This document shows positions 11,264 through 24,737 of a stretch of 64,000 nt of DNA, piece after piece (the stretch's first letter is position 1; each line of letters opens with the position of its first letter). The translations under genes and the position numbers were made by a program. The notes under the pieces are model-generated. The model was given only the letters and a program-made list of their open reading frames with translations, had not been told where the DNA came from and ran no database searches. The DNA is from Acanthopleura granulata. Lineage: Eukaryota; Mollusca; Polyplacophora; Chitonida; Chitonidae. Location of the stretch: the NCBI GenBank assembly GCA_016165875.1, contig JABBOT010000004.1:30471866-30535865 (forward strand), in the 5' to 3' direction.

Positions 11264-14200
11264 TCATAGTCTACCTTGCACGTGGGTTTCCAACCATCGA
11301 GATGCGGCTTCCTCGGCATCGCGGAGTGACACAAATAATCTAAGACTGAAATCGTCCCAATAGCCCGAGGTCCTCAACACATCAAGGACATCGTCTGGAA
11401 AAGAGTAAAATTCATCAAAACTTGTGAATTTAGATTTCTTAATCTGAAGGTTTTTACTGATAGGCTTTAGCAACAATTCACTTAGGGGAGAACGATACTG
11501 AGAACTGTCACATAGAACTTAGCATGAGTGGCTCGTTCATCTTGGACCGTCATAGACAGTCGTCTTGTATAATGGTCATATGGTTGACGTGTGGTAAGTA
11601 CTATTAATAAATGCTGTCTCAGACTCAGAATTTTATGAAAGAGTAGTTCCATGAATCTAAGCGAGAAGTCCGACACTCGTATATCCGTCGTAAACCATGC
11701 AGGAGCGTTCCAAAATTGGAAAATACCAAGACCCATTTTCAAGACAACAAAAGACGGGCAAGTAAGAAGTAAATTAGGCTGAAAGAGAAGCAATCATCCA
11801 TTTTAAGTCATGAAGTGAGGAACTTTTCACGGATGCGTTTTCAAATCCTCCATAAAGTCACGTCCTTACCATTGCATTCTGCCACGAGGACATCCATTCC
11901 AATGGTATCACAGTCCACAATAAGCTGTAACAAGTTAAAACAAATGAAATTGGTGCAATTTGTCAGACCATGCACACTACAGTAAATGTCACTGGACGAT
12001 TAAAGCCTACCTTGCGAGATCTATGTCAACCTAAAATACTTGAGGCTCGCCACAAAATGCATTTAAAATCCACTAATATAAATTATATCTACTTTACAAT
12101 TCAAATGTTTGACTATATTAAATTATCTTGGAAATGGCCAGTAAAAGAAGGCTCTTTTCTGATACAGTTTTCAATGACCAGTCACATTAAAGATCTGGTA
12201 TCTCACAGGACGTTCTCAGAATTCAAGCGGGAGACAGCAGTCACATCTGCCTGAATATGCCAGTCTAATTAGCAGGAAACAGTTCTTAAGATTAGATTTG
12301 GCCAATGTCTTGATTAGTATTCCGCCTCATTCCCATGCAAAATAGGCCAGGATCGGTGCCAAAATGTAGTACTCAGCCTGTTTACTACCATTACTTGCTA
12401 ATAATTACCTCCTTTATTGTTTTAACCCCAGCGATGTCGACAAAGAAGACTTTACTCATATCGACTAACAACACTTTCGGTTTGTCCCATGACAGAGATT
12501 CGTCAGATCTGCTGGAGGAAAATGAAGATGAAGAAGGCGAACTCTGCAATGGAGGAAGAAGCGAGAAAAAATCAACATAGATAATAGAAAAAGTTTTCGA
12601 GTTATAATATACTGCACTAAACCCATTGTTATACCTTGGTTGCTTTTATAGAGTCAAGGCGTCACCACGTAAATCTCCATATTTCACATGCCTTCGATCT
12701 CTTTAATATCACTAACGATTGTAAGAAACATGTACTTGGCAAGTCCTACACTCAACATATGAAAAACCTAATAGGCTGTGAAAATACCTTTAATTTCCAC
12801 ATGGTTTTGGGGTCCATGAGAGTGAAAGGTAGACCCCCAGGGGACAAGTTGCAATTAGAAAATACTGGCTCTGACGCTTGTTTGATGTGTACGGAATTCC
12901 CAGTCATGGGTTGAGAAGAAGTCTCGTCACTGTTGTCGAGAATTTCATTCACTGTGTGAGTTACTGCAATCGTTCCTGCCGTTGAACACCTATCTGGTTG
13001 TTCCTCGGCTCCATACAGCTCTGTCTGGCTGCCTGTGCTCGGTTGGCTGCCAAACGTATATAGATGTTTCCGTACTCTGACATTTTTCTTGTACCTAGGA
13101 GTTGACAACTCTTTCAGGCAGGGTTCACAATCAGAAGACCGCTGCTGTCTGACTTCCTTCTCCATATCAAAGTCTAAACATTTAGACACGTTTTCCAGAA
13201 ACTTGTCGACATTTGCGAAGTACAATGGCGCAGAATAGCTGAGGATTTTGATGCCTTGAATATCTTTGACCTATAAAAATCATATCCAATTTCAAAACAT
13301 GTATATTGAACAAAGCAAAACTGTAAACTGATAGATTTTATGTGAAAACTTAATATAATAGGAAGAGTTGTTTCCAGTTCAAACAATTACTGTTTTTATT
13401 ACTCTACCAAATATATCTTAGGTTGTGAATAAAATATGTGTTCGTAACGCAGGAAGATATATCAAATTCTACATAACATACCTCTCTATACAATTTTCTT
13501 GACCTGTAATTATTCGTGTCGCCAACTCTTCCGATGGAAACTGGATTTACCCTGGATAATATAAGTGGGCTTCAATAAAGTATATATTTTTAAATTACCA
13601 AATGGGGTCATGTTTTCAATGTTTCCATCAAAGAGAAATATACAGGCTGTTCTTGATTAGATACATTTCAGTGTGCTAATGGTGAACAGCGAAATTCCTG
13701 TACATGATCTTGAACACGGTAAGTAATGGCTAATCTTTGTACATTTATATCGACATGCGGTTAGAAGTAAGAACATTTACCTCTGTGTTCTAATGACTAC
13801 GGTTAATAAAGAAAAGACAATGCCCAGCGCCAATCCAATATCAGCATCTAGCACAACCACAGAGACATAGGTTACCACCCAGATAGACTGAAACAAACAA
13901 ATTAAACTTAAACAGGAATGAAAATACTGCCTTTAAAGCCTCAATCATAAGCTTCTCAAGTCCACATAGTTTCCATAGATCGTACCTTAAAACTCTTCGT
14001 GCTGATCACAAGAATAGAGTGCATTATGTTGCAGAGGTGAGGAATTTTAAAGATTCTTTTCTGTATAAAAATGTGTCGTCTCTTCATCGCCCTTGTAGGG
14101 AATAATTAACAACAACTTGAGGCGGAATCTTGGTATATTGGTGTCAGAATTTGTAGGAACAACCCATTTACCTGTTACTTAGTTTAGACATATGTTGATT

Positions 14201-17200
14201 AGCCCATGGAAATCGATTACGAAGGTAAACTGAACTCACCAGATCATACTTTGATGTCTTCCACAGTTGTTTTGTTTCTCGTATTTGCAAAAACATACTT
14301 CTCAAGGCCACCAGAATAACGCTGGATAAAACACACTGAAATATGGGAACAAAGTAAATAGGGGCTGGTTAAAATGCTATACAATATTCCGTGTACATCC
14401 TGTAACTACTGAGGCATTGGGCGAAAGCCCTAAATCAGCCAAATCAGGGAAAGCACCACCGAGTTGTAGCTTTCAGGGCACTACTATCACTTTTTGTTTA
14501 CGCAAATACTACTTATTAAATGCATAAAGAGAAAGACAACAAGATCTGTACAAACAACTAAGTTTCAAACTAAGAAAAACTAAGAGAAATTGCAACTTTC
14601 TACACTACCTCAACCATAAAATGTCATTTTCTGTCAATCTATAGAAATTACCGAATAATCATTATGTTCTTAATTAACGTAGAAAACAGTATTACTACAA
14701 CAATGCTTCACCTGGGGTAAAGCGAAGAACAGTGGTCCTACAGCCATAATCACGACAAATACAACGACGCAAGAAAATATGGATGCTATCTGAAGAAAAA
14801 AAAGAAAAAACACAGTCATGTATTACTTCTGTACTGGTACAAACTAAGAGAAAAAAATACAATGTTGTAGTTAAATGCATGAAAAAGGCAGCTCTGGTGT
14901 TGTAGATAAGAAATAAATAATTAATTAGCAAACAGATACAAAAGTATTCACTTAGAGGCTCACGGATCATCCAATATGTATACTATTGGTCAAAGGGTGG
15001 AACTTCAAATTTCATTTCTCATTATCAGTAATGATTATATGCCATCCGGAAACCGACAACCGCAATCCAGCGGGATGCAGAAGTTCACGTTGACAAGGAG
15101 TTGGTGTACTTTATTACAACCTCGGGTCACGGTTGGGGAACTTACCTGCGTCCTGCCGCCTGTGGTCTCTTGCACAAGGCTCCGCGCCACTGATCCGGCT
15201 GTTATGTAACCAGAGAAAACCGCACATACCATACTGCCAGCGCCGTAGGCAACCATTTCCTGGCACGAGAAACATAACAGTGCTATTTATACAATAGTAT
15301 GTGCAAAACAATGCTCCGGCCATTGCAGACATAGGTTGAATTTATGAGTCACACAGAGGTGGCGATCAAGAAGGTGCTAACGAAATATTTAGGATGCCTC
15401 TCATTCATGTCAATTAATTCAAATGTATATTAGGTAAATTCGACAAATATGTAAAGCTTTAAGCGCATTAATGGCTAGAAACACCTAAATGATTGTTGAA
15501 TATTTTGGGTTTTGGCTTTTGTTAGCCCTTTCAGCAGAAAAATTACCCTTTTAGAAAAAAAAATGCTGAATACAAATTCTGAAGACATGGACATGGCTAG
15601 TGTTTGAACCAGATGTATGCATAAAATTATTGGATTTGGAATCTCAATTCACACCTGGTTTGGCTTGATAGTGTAGTTGTTTCTTCTGGCCAATATCTTC
15701 GCCATGGAGACAGACTGGCCAAACGCAACGATTCCGATCAGTAATGCATCAGGGATGCAGTCACGCACAACAATGAAGTTCGGTAACCGAGGAGTGGGTA
15801 ATCTACAGGAAATTCAGAAACGGGATCATTTCTCACGTGTGTTATAAACAACGATGTGTCTTTTGTCATGTAAGGAATATGCTAGTTGAGAGTACTTTCA
15901 ACTCTTAGACAATTGATTACCTCCAGAATTTTCCTTAAAACAGACAGACCAGGCGTATAATTTTATTTTCTTTCATTTATTTTTTGGCCAGTCCATTATA
16001 TTCTCGTGTATCAGTGGCCGAACTCGGGAGTACATAGGGAACGCGAAGTTTATATTGGACATTGCTCGGTCCGATTCAAACTTTTCGGCGGACTCCACAT
16101 ACCCTATTATGGGCTCACTGGCACACTAGAGAAAAGGGGTAAGTTACAAAGTGTGCCAATGTCCCAATACAGGAGTATATGAGGTTTGGAATATTACCAT
16201 TGAGCGTGCCCAATATAATACTCAGGTATGCCTGTATACAGACCCGTATCGGTGTGCTTGCACACAATGTAACTGACCATATTTCTCCTCTATTTATACA
16301 CACCAGAAAACATTTAAATAAACTTTTTCTCAGACTATTTAAAACCCCGTGCAAAGAGTTGTAGATTGTCGCTTACCCCGCTGGAATTGGTCCGACGACT
16401 TCAACTCCGTATGTTGTCGCTAGCCGCAGAAAGTAGGATGCTACTGTGCCTAGGATTATCTATAAACAGGATGGCTCAGCATCAAGGTTTGGCTAGCGTT
16501 GTATACACCGACCTTCAAACTGAAGTTAGCGTAATGCAACAAGAAACGCCTAGGTCTACATGAAGTTCATATTTCTGGCCTGAGAGGCAAGCAGGGCTTT
16601 ACTTTTCCCATACTAAAGTGTATTTTAAGTTTTGTTATATACCTCTCTTTTGACTTCTTTGTTTAGCCATAAGGATGTGAACTAAACAATTCCCTACACT
16701 ACAGAAACCTCTACAAATTTTGCAGGGATTAGGGACAGCTGTGGGCTTTCTCGATCCGGCTGATATTTAAACTCTCCAATAAAAACTAAAGTGCTTTCAT
16801 TCTTGATTTAAATACGCCAAACGAAATGAACAAAGCTAAGAGATCACTGTTGTGCAGCTGCAACAACTCCCAAAGAAATGAGTTGATATTTTTCACGAAT
16901 AAAACAAATCCCACGCAGTGAAAACGTGATCGATTGTCTGTATTGAGACCGATTGTCTATATTAAGCCACGTTCACACAATGTGATTGTCGAGTCCCGAC
17001 GTTCCGCTATATTATGCGAATTTGAAGCGTCCATACGACAATTCCTGCCACGGAAAGGCGGCTTTTTAGTTCGACCTGTTCAAATGGTGCAGATTTAGCT
17101 CATTTTCCATTTTCTCCGCTTCATATTCATCATCTCATTCGGAAGAACCATATATACGGACAAAAATAAGTGCGATCTTTTTACAAAAGCTACTGAGATT

Positions 17201-20200
17201 TCACGTGCAAGACGAATTTTTACAATAACAATATCTGCTATAAGACTATGTGTAAGTCGAATGATCATTTGACAAAACTTGTGTATTATATAATGCTTTG
17301 TAATTCACATCAATTTATTCGTTGCGTTTGGCAAGAACATACCACAATCAGCTCAGCAGGTATGGGAATGTGAAGCGTGGCTCTGAAGCGATGGTTGATT
17401 TGGACCTTGACAAGGTAGAGAAGCAGGATGCATATTGACGACGTCAACACGTCGGCAAGGTTTGTGTCTGCAATGTGCCAGAACACCTCCACCAGCGTCT
17501 GCAGAAGAAAAACAAGTCGTAAAAGTACTATAACACTGCAGGATGGTCACTACATAGAAACATTGTCATCAAGCTTAGCTCCTGAGCCGAAAGAACAATG
17601 ACTCAATTCTATTTTATTTAGGTAGGCCTGTACTGTGCTTCTATAACTTGATATACTCGACAACGGTGCCGTTATGGACGCTGTCTCTTCCATCGAGAAT
17701 CAAAGTTATCCCGCCGGTTTCCTTCCTGAACGCCTTGTCCTGATAAATCCGCAGTGTGACATTTCTCAACATACCTGCTCTGTCCAGCCGGGCGTTCATA
17801 CCGAAACTTGCCCCTAAAGTGACTCGTTAACCCAGAAGTCCCACCTCGTTGTTAGTCTTTCTTGGGGTGGACATTTTACTGTCTCACGCATGGTATAACT
17901 TCCCGCAGAGCCATTCAGATACCAAGTTATGTTTTCAAAATGATGCATTCTGGGTAGACTTTAAAATGTCTGATAATAAGGACATCAAAATTTAGCTCTT
18001 TAGCGAAACTTTTGAATTACAAAACTTCGCGAGCGGCATGTTACGGTCTCAACTCCAGGCTGGTTACAGATGCACGGTATCTATTTTCATTACCTGTACA
18101 ATATATGCTGTTGCTGCTGTGAATCAGTGGACATATGTCACCTTGTCGTGTGGTCAGATCTGATCCATGTTTACCCAACCACAATTTAGATAATAATACA
18201 CCTTCTTTTCACTTTGCATGATTGTACCCATGTTTTGGCAAGAAAGACATCATTTAGCTTTTTAAGAAGTGTTAACTACTTTAGAAATTAGATCTTTTAG
18301 ATGAAATGTGTGTTTTTAAAACACAAAGCATCTAAAATTAAGCTACTTTCTTGTACTTAACGAATTTGATTATTTTAGAAATGGTGGTTCTTACCTTAAA
18401 TATTTTGAACATCCCATTATGGCGTCTGATTTTGAGTCCAAGGATGTTTTTCATCTGACTAACAAGGACGTGAACAGCCACACCGGAAGTGAATGCGCTG
18501 ATTAAAGGTTCAGACATATAGGTCGTTACGACTCCAAGGCCCACTTTACCCAGCAGAATCTTACGGCAACAAACGAAAGCAATAAGCAAACAGGCCCCAC
18601 GTCCGCTCATTTTGAAACCTTTTCAAACATTTTAGGGAGAAGGAGATGCATAGGCCTAATCTTTACGTTTCCGAAAGATCAATGGAACTCGTCATTCGAA
18701 AGACCGCTGCTACCATTTTGAATTTTATCACAAAAACCTGTCATTCAATTTGCACACTTGTTCGTATGGGCCATAAAGTACAAATGAAACGTTGAAATTA
18801 TGTCTGGTTATGAAAAACCCAAATTTTATCATTCATTTTATAATTCACTCCTAAACATCTTGACTTCAGCCAAGCACTATATACCTACCATCATTGCTCC
18901 TGAAACAAATGATATAGCGACAGCAATTTCCACTTTCTGGTCCTGTAAACTGGCTACACTGCTGTTACCAGCAATGAGACTGCTGTTTTTGATCATGTCC
19001 GACCCTAGTCCGCCATCAATGTCCAACTTCCGGTCTAGGACAGCCGCCATCATTAGGCTTACCACAGTGATAGCACCTGATGCGGAAATTAGATAATTTA
19101 ATTAGACTAACAAGACCACGGTCAGTTTTAAAAACATCCGATTTCCAGAACTACCGGAATACCTTTTTCTTATTTCAGGATATAACGTGCACTGAAAAGG
19201 ATACAACAAAGCACATTAATGAGATTACAGGTACATAAAAATCACCTGCGATAAGATAAATTTGCCTCTAAGAAGACAAATTAAGTTATCGACACTTAAT
19301 ATTTGAACAAATCAATAACCGTTCATGGTCAATGGCAAAAATTATTTGCGAAAGAAGTAGACATTATTAATGTTAATGTTTTTAAAGCAAAGTATTTACA
19401 GAAAACTATGAAAGGTGATGTTTTGTGAAATTGTTTACCTGTCTAACGTCAACAACCATTTTCCTGCGAGTTGGTTATAATTAAGAGTTTCTACATCGTC
19501 ACTCTATTCACTCTATTAAACTTCTCTGTTATAATAGGATATATTCACTTAAGTACACAGGACTACATCAATGTTTCCCTTATTACGTGGTACACAAAGC
19601 TGTGAGTTACCTACCCATGGACAAGTGCTTGGAGGTTCCTAAAAATATATACACCAGCGGAGCGAATAAAGCTGTGTAGAGTCCGCATATAGGTGGTAAT
19701 GTGGCTAAGAGGGAGTAAGCCATACCTGTACACATATAAATGAAATATAAAATGCGGTACCGCACTTTCAATATCGGGAATAAGAATGAGAAATATATGC
19801 AGAAAGATATATTGTGTGAGGCCTTACGCACCTGTGGTGCAGATATAGACATTTTCATACATTTCTTATAGTCAGGGTGAGCTACAATGTCATGAATGTT
19901 ATATTATTCGTGTATATCTGACATTTTGGTGGTTTATTTAGAACATATATGGTACAGGGAGAGTGTAAATCAGCGCTAACATGGCTATCACGCGTAAGGA
20001 CATCCGTCAAGGTGTGAGCGTGCCAACTCGTCTGTCTGTTAAGCGGCATGCAGTCAGAGTTAACACTTTCGTCCGTTATATTTGTTATGTTTAAAAAACA
20101 ATGAAGTGGTAACAAACCAACGTTGTAGTCGAATTATGTCGTCTGCATAAGGACGAAATGCCACAAAAAAGCAGGAAATTCATCGGTCATAAGTTCCTTC

Positions 20201-21217
20201 ACGGGCATCCTCAAGATTACGCAAGTTCTTTTAAACTTTTTGGTATTTATTTACAGTAATGGCACATTTTTAAAATTTAGCAGCATTATTTAGAGAAATT
20301 TTGCTCGTCCTGCTATTTTAAACCGACAATACTGGTTTGAGATATATTGTTTTATTAATCAAGATGTACAATTAAATCGACTTGGGCGCGCATGCTTTCA
20401 GATGTATCACAAAAATTTTATATGAGCTCTACAGGTCGAAACAATGACCCGTCTCATTAAGTTTAGCTGATTTGCTAGGTAAGTTCGTTTACCATATAAG
20501 GATGTCGAAACATGCTTTAACTTGAACTACAACAATATACTTTATCGAAAAAGAAATTATAAGCATTGATTAAAAAGATAGATCCTCAGAGGTTTTAGTT
20601 ATCTATAATGCAATTTATTAAAGGGAATCATACACGATCATACACGATAGTCAACCTATAGAATATGTAGGCGAATATATTGGCACGCGAAATAAGGCAG
20701 AGTATTAAATTGGATTTTTCAGTTGATCTGATTTTGTAAATGAGCAAAAAAATTACAACTTCAGTCGTTAGCGATACAAACACTTGGCTTCAATATCAAG
20801 AGATGTATATAGCGCTTAAAAAGTACTTTTGGTACCTTCAGAAAACCTTACGGAAATATAGGAATGGCTACATAACTGAGTAACTGTATACTTACTTTGG
20901 GGAATGTGCATAATGCCGACGCTTATGCCCGAAAGAATGTCCCTTGGAAAGTCTTCACACAGTTTGTACGATTTAAGGGTATCCCAAACCTGACAGTGTT
21001 TCCTTATGGAGTTCACCACAGATTGCTTGGTGAATTGTTTCCGGAAATATTGACTTGCGGTACTTTTAAATGTTTTCCGAACAGTTTCCTTTTTGTATAA
21101 GTCTTGAAATCGTATCACATTGCCTTTGGACCCAAATGGTTGGTTGTTTTTTGGGAGAGACATCTTTTTGTCTGGTGTCTTGCCGAAACACATGTCCAGC
21201 ATAAATCTGGATGTCAT
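11264..21217 (-). CDS. SLC26A: SLC26 family anion transporter, copy 2 (complete, 16 coding exons)
   Basis: Complete SulP/SLC26 membrane anion transporter of 813 residues. Exons in transcript order: 21217-20896, 19725-19615, 19076-18889, 18559-18395, 17498-17343, 16459-16377, 15802-15655, 15259-15146, 14789-14712, 14335-14240, 13887-13781, 13551-13482, 13270-12788, 12543-12409, 11924-11870, 11394-11264. They total 2442 nt, divisible by 3. The first in-frame ATG after an upstream TAA is at 21217. Landmarks: 'LSGISVGIMHIPQ' (about 95-107), 'LLATLPPICGLYTALF' (TM1-2), 'GTSKHLSMG', two NSS sites in the loop, 'VGLGVVTTYMSEPL', the signature 'ARSLVQETTGGRTQ' (about 416-429), and STAS from about 525 with 'VLLVDMSKVFFVDIAGV'. 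The STAS variable insert is long: a 483-nt exon plus a Ser-rich start to the next exon. At the anion-site position it has Ala-Arg where copy 1 has Ser-Arg. It is tail-to-tail with copy 1. Confidence 0.95.
17641..17874 (-). pseudogene. Intronic 77-codon ORF interrupted by one stop
   Basis: Within the intron of SLC26 copy 2 between the exons at 18395 and 17498, on the same strand, a frame runs from an ATG at 17874 to a TAG at 17641 with one in-frame TAA at codon 16 (17829-17827). It begins 'MSTPRKTNNEVGLLG' and, after the stop, includes 'RIYQDKAFRKETGG' and 'LILDGRDSVHNGTVVEYI'. The region is visibly richer in G+C than its AT-rich surroundings and its residue mix looks protein-like. I do not recognise the family. 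It could be a decayed retrocopy, a fragment of a mobile element, or an ORF reachable from the ATG at 17799 (52 residues). Confidence 0.3.
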
Positions 21218-24108
21218 CGACGCTGACGTTCTGCCCAAGGCTTAGTCGTTATGTTTCGTTACATTGTGTAAACCAGGCACATCGGAAAGACAGTTCAGAT
21301 ATGCCAAGCCACCGCCAGATAGTTAAATGCATGTGCAGTCACAACTACTGGATGCACAATAATAATTTAAAAAATTCTCAAGCAAAATATATATACAAGC
21401 GGGATAAAACAAAAGGAACGAATCATCAAAAAGATTTGACGGGTTTTTCACACATGCAAATTGTTTTTAGGAGAGGTGCAAATTAAAGATACATTAACTA
21501 CAGCTGATCATTAACTGTTCACAGCAATATGTCAAGAATAGATCACACACCACAAAATTACTTCCTTGTCTTACAAGGGGATTGTTGTCATTTTCACTCA
21601 GCTAGTTTATGTTGAGACCACCAAACAGCTGCTTCTCCCCACCTCTCGACGTGATAGTTCACAATTTGTTACATGACCAAACCCTCTGGGGTTAATTTAT
21701 AGATAAAACGCTCTCAAAGAAAAAGGCTAAGTATAAGCCAGAGGGACACATGCACGTTTTTTATAGCTGTCTAAATCTTCACCCCTGTGAAAGTGAGACA
21801 CTGAGTAAGTTCGCTGTTTCACTCTGTGAAGAGTTTCAACCGCAACACAGTAAAATACATCTACGCACAACTATTGCCCATTATCTTGACCAACGGTACC
21901 TTAACGGCTTTCTAAATTGGTTCGATTAAATCAGCCGGTTTTTACATTGTCCACGACTGCCTTGTCCTCGTCGCGGCAACAGTCGATTTGAGGTTACATC
22001 CAGCAAAGTAATGTTTTTTTAGTCGGTCAGCCACTGTTGATCTACATCCTATTCCCATAAAGGTGACGACTGAATTCTGTGGATGTTTTAATGGCTAAAC
22101 GAAAGGCCTGTTTTGAAAGACTTGAGAAGAAGTATAGAAAAGAAAGGTAACGTGAAAGTTGAGAAAAAATTGAGAAACATAAACTCATATCAGACTGAAT
22201 GTAAATTTAAGAAAACAATAAAAATTACTCATGCTACCTGTGAATGTGATAGTTTGTCGGAGATGATAAGGAGTTCATATAAGCACCTACTGTCAGACTA
22301 TTTACCAACACGAGACAAACGTGTCTAAAGATCTATTCGCTAAGGTCCGAACAACCACACAACAATTGCCTTCAAACACATACTGATCTAGCCTCGTGCT
22401 GTAGTGACGTACGAGAGGATGTATAACAGATAAAATCTTGCATTTTACGGAAGAAATTGTGCTACCGGTATGTTACGAAATGTCTAACAGGTGTAATAAA
22501 ACAGAGAAGGGCTTTTGTCATGTTATGAAAATATTGCCACAAATAAACTTCCATGACCCAGCAGTACAAACTCTTACTGTTAATATGATTATTGCAATAT
22601 GCTTGTAAACTGTATCAAGAATTACCACTTGACTATTTATGGGGTAATACTGTTTTTTTTGTTCAACTAGCACCATCCTGTCAGTAGTGACAATTTCATG
22701 GAAAAAGGTGATCTCCTCTGCTGTGATTTCATGTTTACAAGATGCATGGTTGTCCAATAGCGATCACACTGTCAGTAGATCTTCAACGACACTATGAAAC
22801 CTGTGTGAAAATTTAATTACCTGCCGAAAAGAGGTGAGAGGGGCAGGAGTCGGAGGTCTATAGATGTAAAGCATCTGTGGGGTGAGAGCCCTGGGTTAGC
22901 GTCCCGTCGGGGGTGACCGGTCCACCTTATCAAGTTGTGTATAACCATACTGATAAACAAACTTAATACTCAAATATTTCCCCCACCTTGTTCTATAAAA
23001 GGCCAACGGAGCAGACTGCCAAACGTTTGAGTATATAGTGCAGTATATTTAGATAACCTATACACGTATATATGTTTATATTTAGAAGCAGAGGGAGAGG
23101 GAGCGCTCCTTGCATGCCGTAAGTTAGGCGAAAAAAATAAATAAATAAAACAATGCATCGATAAACTTTTAAATCCCGGTGGACGACCAAAACATCACGT
23201 CGTTATGTAAAACGGCCAGACGATTCGTCACTAGTACAATATACCTAAACAAATTGAGTGAAATAAGCGTGATATGGGATATTTGTCACGTTATATAGTG
23301 GATTATATATATATACATTGTATATATATACCTATACATTGTCTATATATAGGTAATCATTAGCTCTTCTTATATATTTTAACAGACAATTGTGTATAAA
23401 TTTCTTTAAAATGCCCTCCAGTTGAAAGCAACAAAAAGAAGTTGCCCCCAAAATTTCGTTATTTAGCAATATTCAGTTAAAAAAACTACAGACTGGAGTT
23501 TTTCGCTATGCTCAAAATTAATTAACTTATTATCAAGTGTCTGTCAAAGCTCTAGACAGCCATCATTTTTAGGCTGTTACAAACAGTGCGAGAGCGAATA
23601 TCCACAAATTCCTACAGTCCAACCATGGATTTGATATGGTGAAACGCCTTAAACAAATGATCCATGAACATCACTCCCTCTGTGACAAACCAGACAGAGC
23701 CAGGGGAACCGACGACCATCATCAAATTGCTGACAAACCTTCCTACGTCAGATCGGAAAGGAAGCATCGGTAAGAGGTTTCTGGGCCATTGTTCTGCACA
23801 CTATCACCCTCTCCACCAAGGCCCCTGACACTTGTAATAAGGCACCATCACATGACCATGACACGACCATGTCGCGACTAACCTGGAACAATAATAACGT
23901 AATTGTTAATCGCATAAATCAAACCTGAATTTCGAACTACCCATAACTACACAGCCATCCACGAAGGTCTAGCAGACGAAAAGCGGCAACGAGAAACACA
24001 TTCAGCTGTTTAAGGGTAATAAATGATTCAAAACAAAACAAAATAAGCAAGTTGAATGTCATAGAAAAAGAGTAGCAAGAAGAGATATTCTCTTCACTGA
24101 AATTTATC
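21218..24108. other. Non-coding region upstream of SLC26 copy 2
   Basis: Contains the presumed promoter/5' UTR of SLC26 copy 2, an AT-rich patch near 23285-23360 and a degenerate SINE. No convincing exon was seen on either strand. Confidence 0.6.
23685..23830 (-). mobile_element. Degenerate SINE, reverse orientation
   Basis: A diverged reverse copy of the family at 32104: GACGACCATCATCAAATTGC, ACCTTCCTACGTCAGATCGG, then AGAGGTTTCTGGGCCATTG and CCAAGGCCCC. Confidence 0.5.
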
Positions 24109-24737
24109 TTAAAGAGACATGGTCGCCCACAATACGACGACGTCTTAGAGAAGTTTTGAAATTCGTTCATAAATTAAATCAGTCAAGTTGAAATAAAAAA
24201 TATTCATTGAGTATGTAGCTTGTACAAACCCCGACAAGTTTTGTCGTTATTCGAATTCAGCACAAAGAGGGCGGGCCATGCTCGACGTTTAACAAAGCCA
24301 CAAGAAGAATATTTGCATTTCCCTATCAAGTAGTGTAGTTTTGGGACAACTGACCAACAATTACAACTTTAGACTTGCTTGTCAACCTGCTGAGCTCTAT
24401 CTTACGTCTCGTTTTGGTCGATCCTGTTAAGAGTGAGACGTGAGTCCTTCTATTACGCGTGTGCATCAGAGACGTTTGTTTACATGTGAAGTTTACTGAG
24501 CGTTGTGCGCATGCTCCAGTTCCACTGAATTGACAGCCCCTTGTTTAAATATTCTGGCAGACTTTTTAGTTTTCAGTTTATTTTTTTGTTATTTTTAAAC
24601 ATTCACTGAATGCACAATGCTGGTAGTCTGACAACGAAAAGCTTGTAACTTTCACTTCTTGTGAAAAATACCTATTACTCATGTCATTCTGTAATAACAC
24701 TAAAGTACCTAATATTTGGGAGACTATGTCCCTTTAA
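24109..24737 (-). mobile_element. TTAA-flanked MITE, copy B (inverted relative to copy A)
   Basis: Reverse-complement homologue of 4762-5401, recognisable along its whole length. Shared blocks include the reverse complement of GTCAATTCAGTGGAACTG and the AACAATTACAACT block. TTAA stands at both ends (24109-24112 and 24734-24737), next to AGAGACATGGTCGCCC on the left and ATGTCCCT on the right. It lies about 2.9 kb upstream of the SLC26 copy 2 start. It is non-coding. Confidence 0.7.

Noticed and set aside
11482..11793. 103-residue open frame on the - strand
   Set aside because: It lies in the last intron of SLC26 copy 2, has no family features, and starts with a non-ATG codon.
13035..13238. 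+ strand ORF opposite the SLC26 copy 2 STAS exon
   Set aside because: Shadow of the true - strand coding exon.
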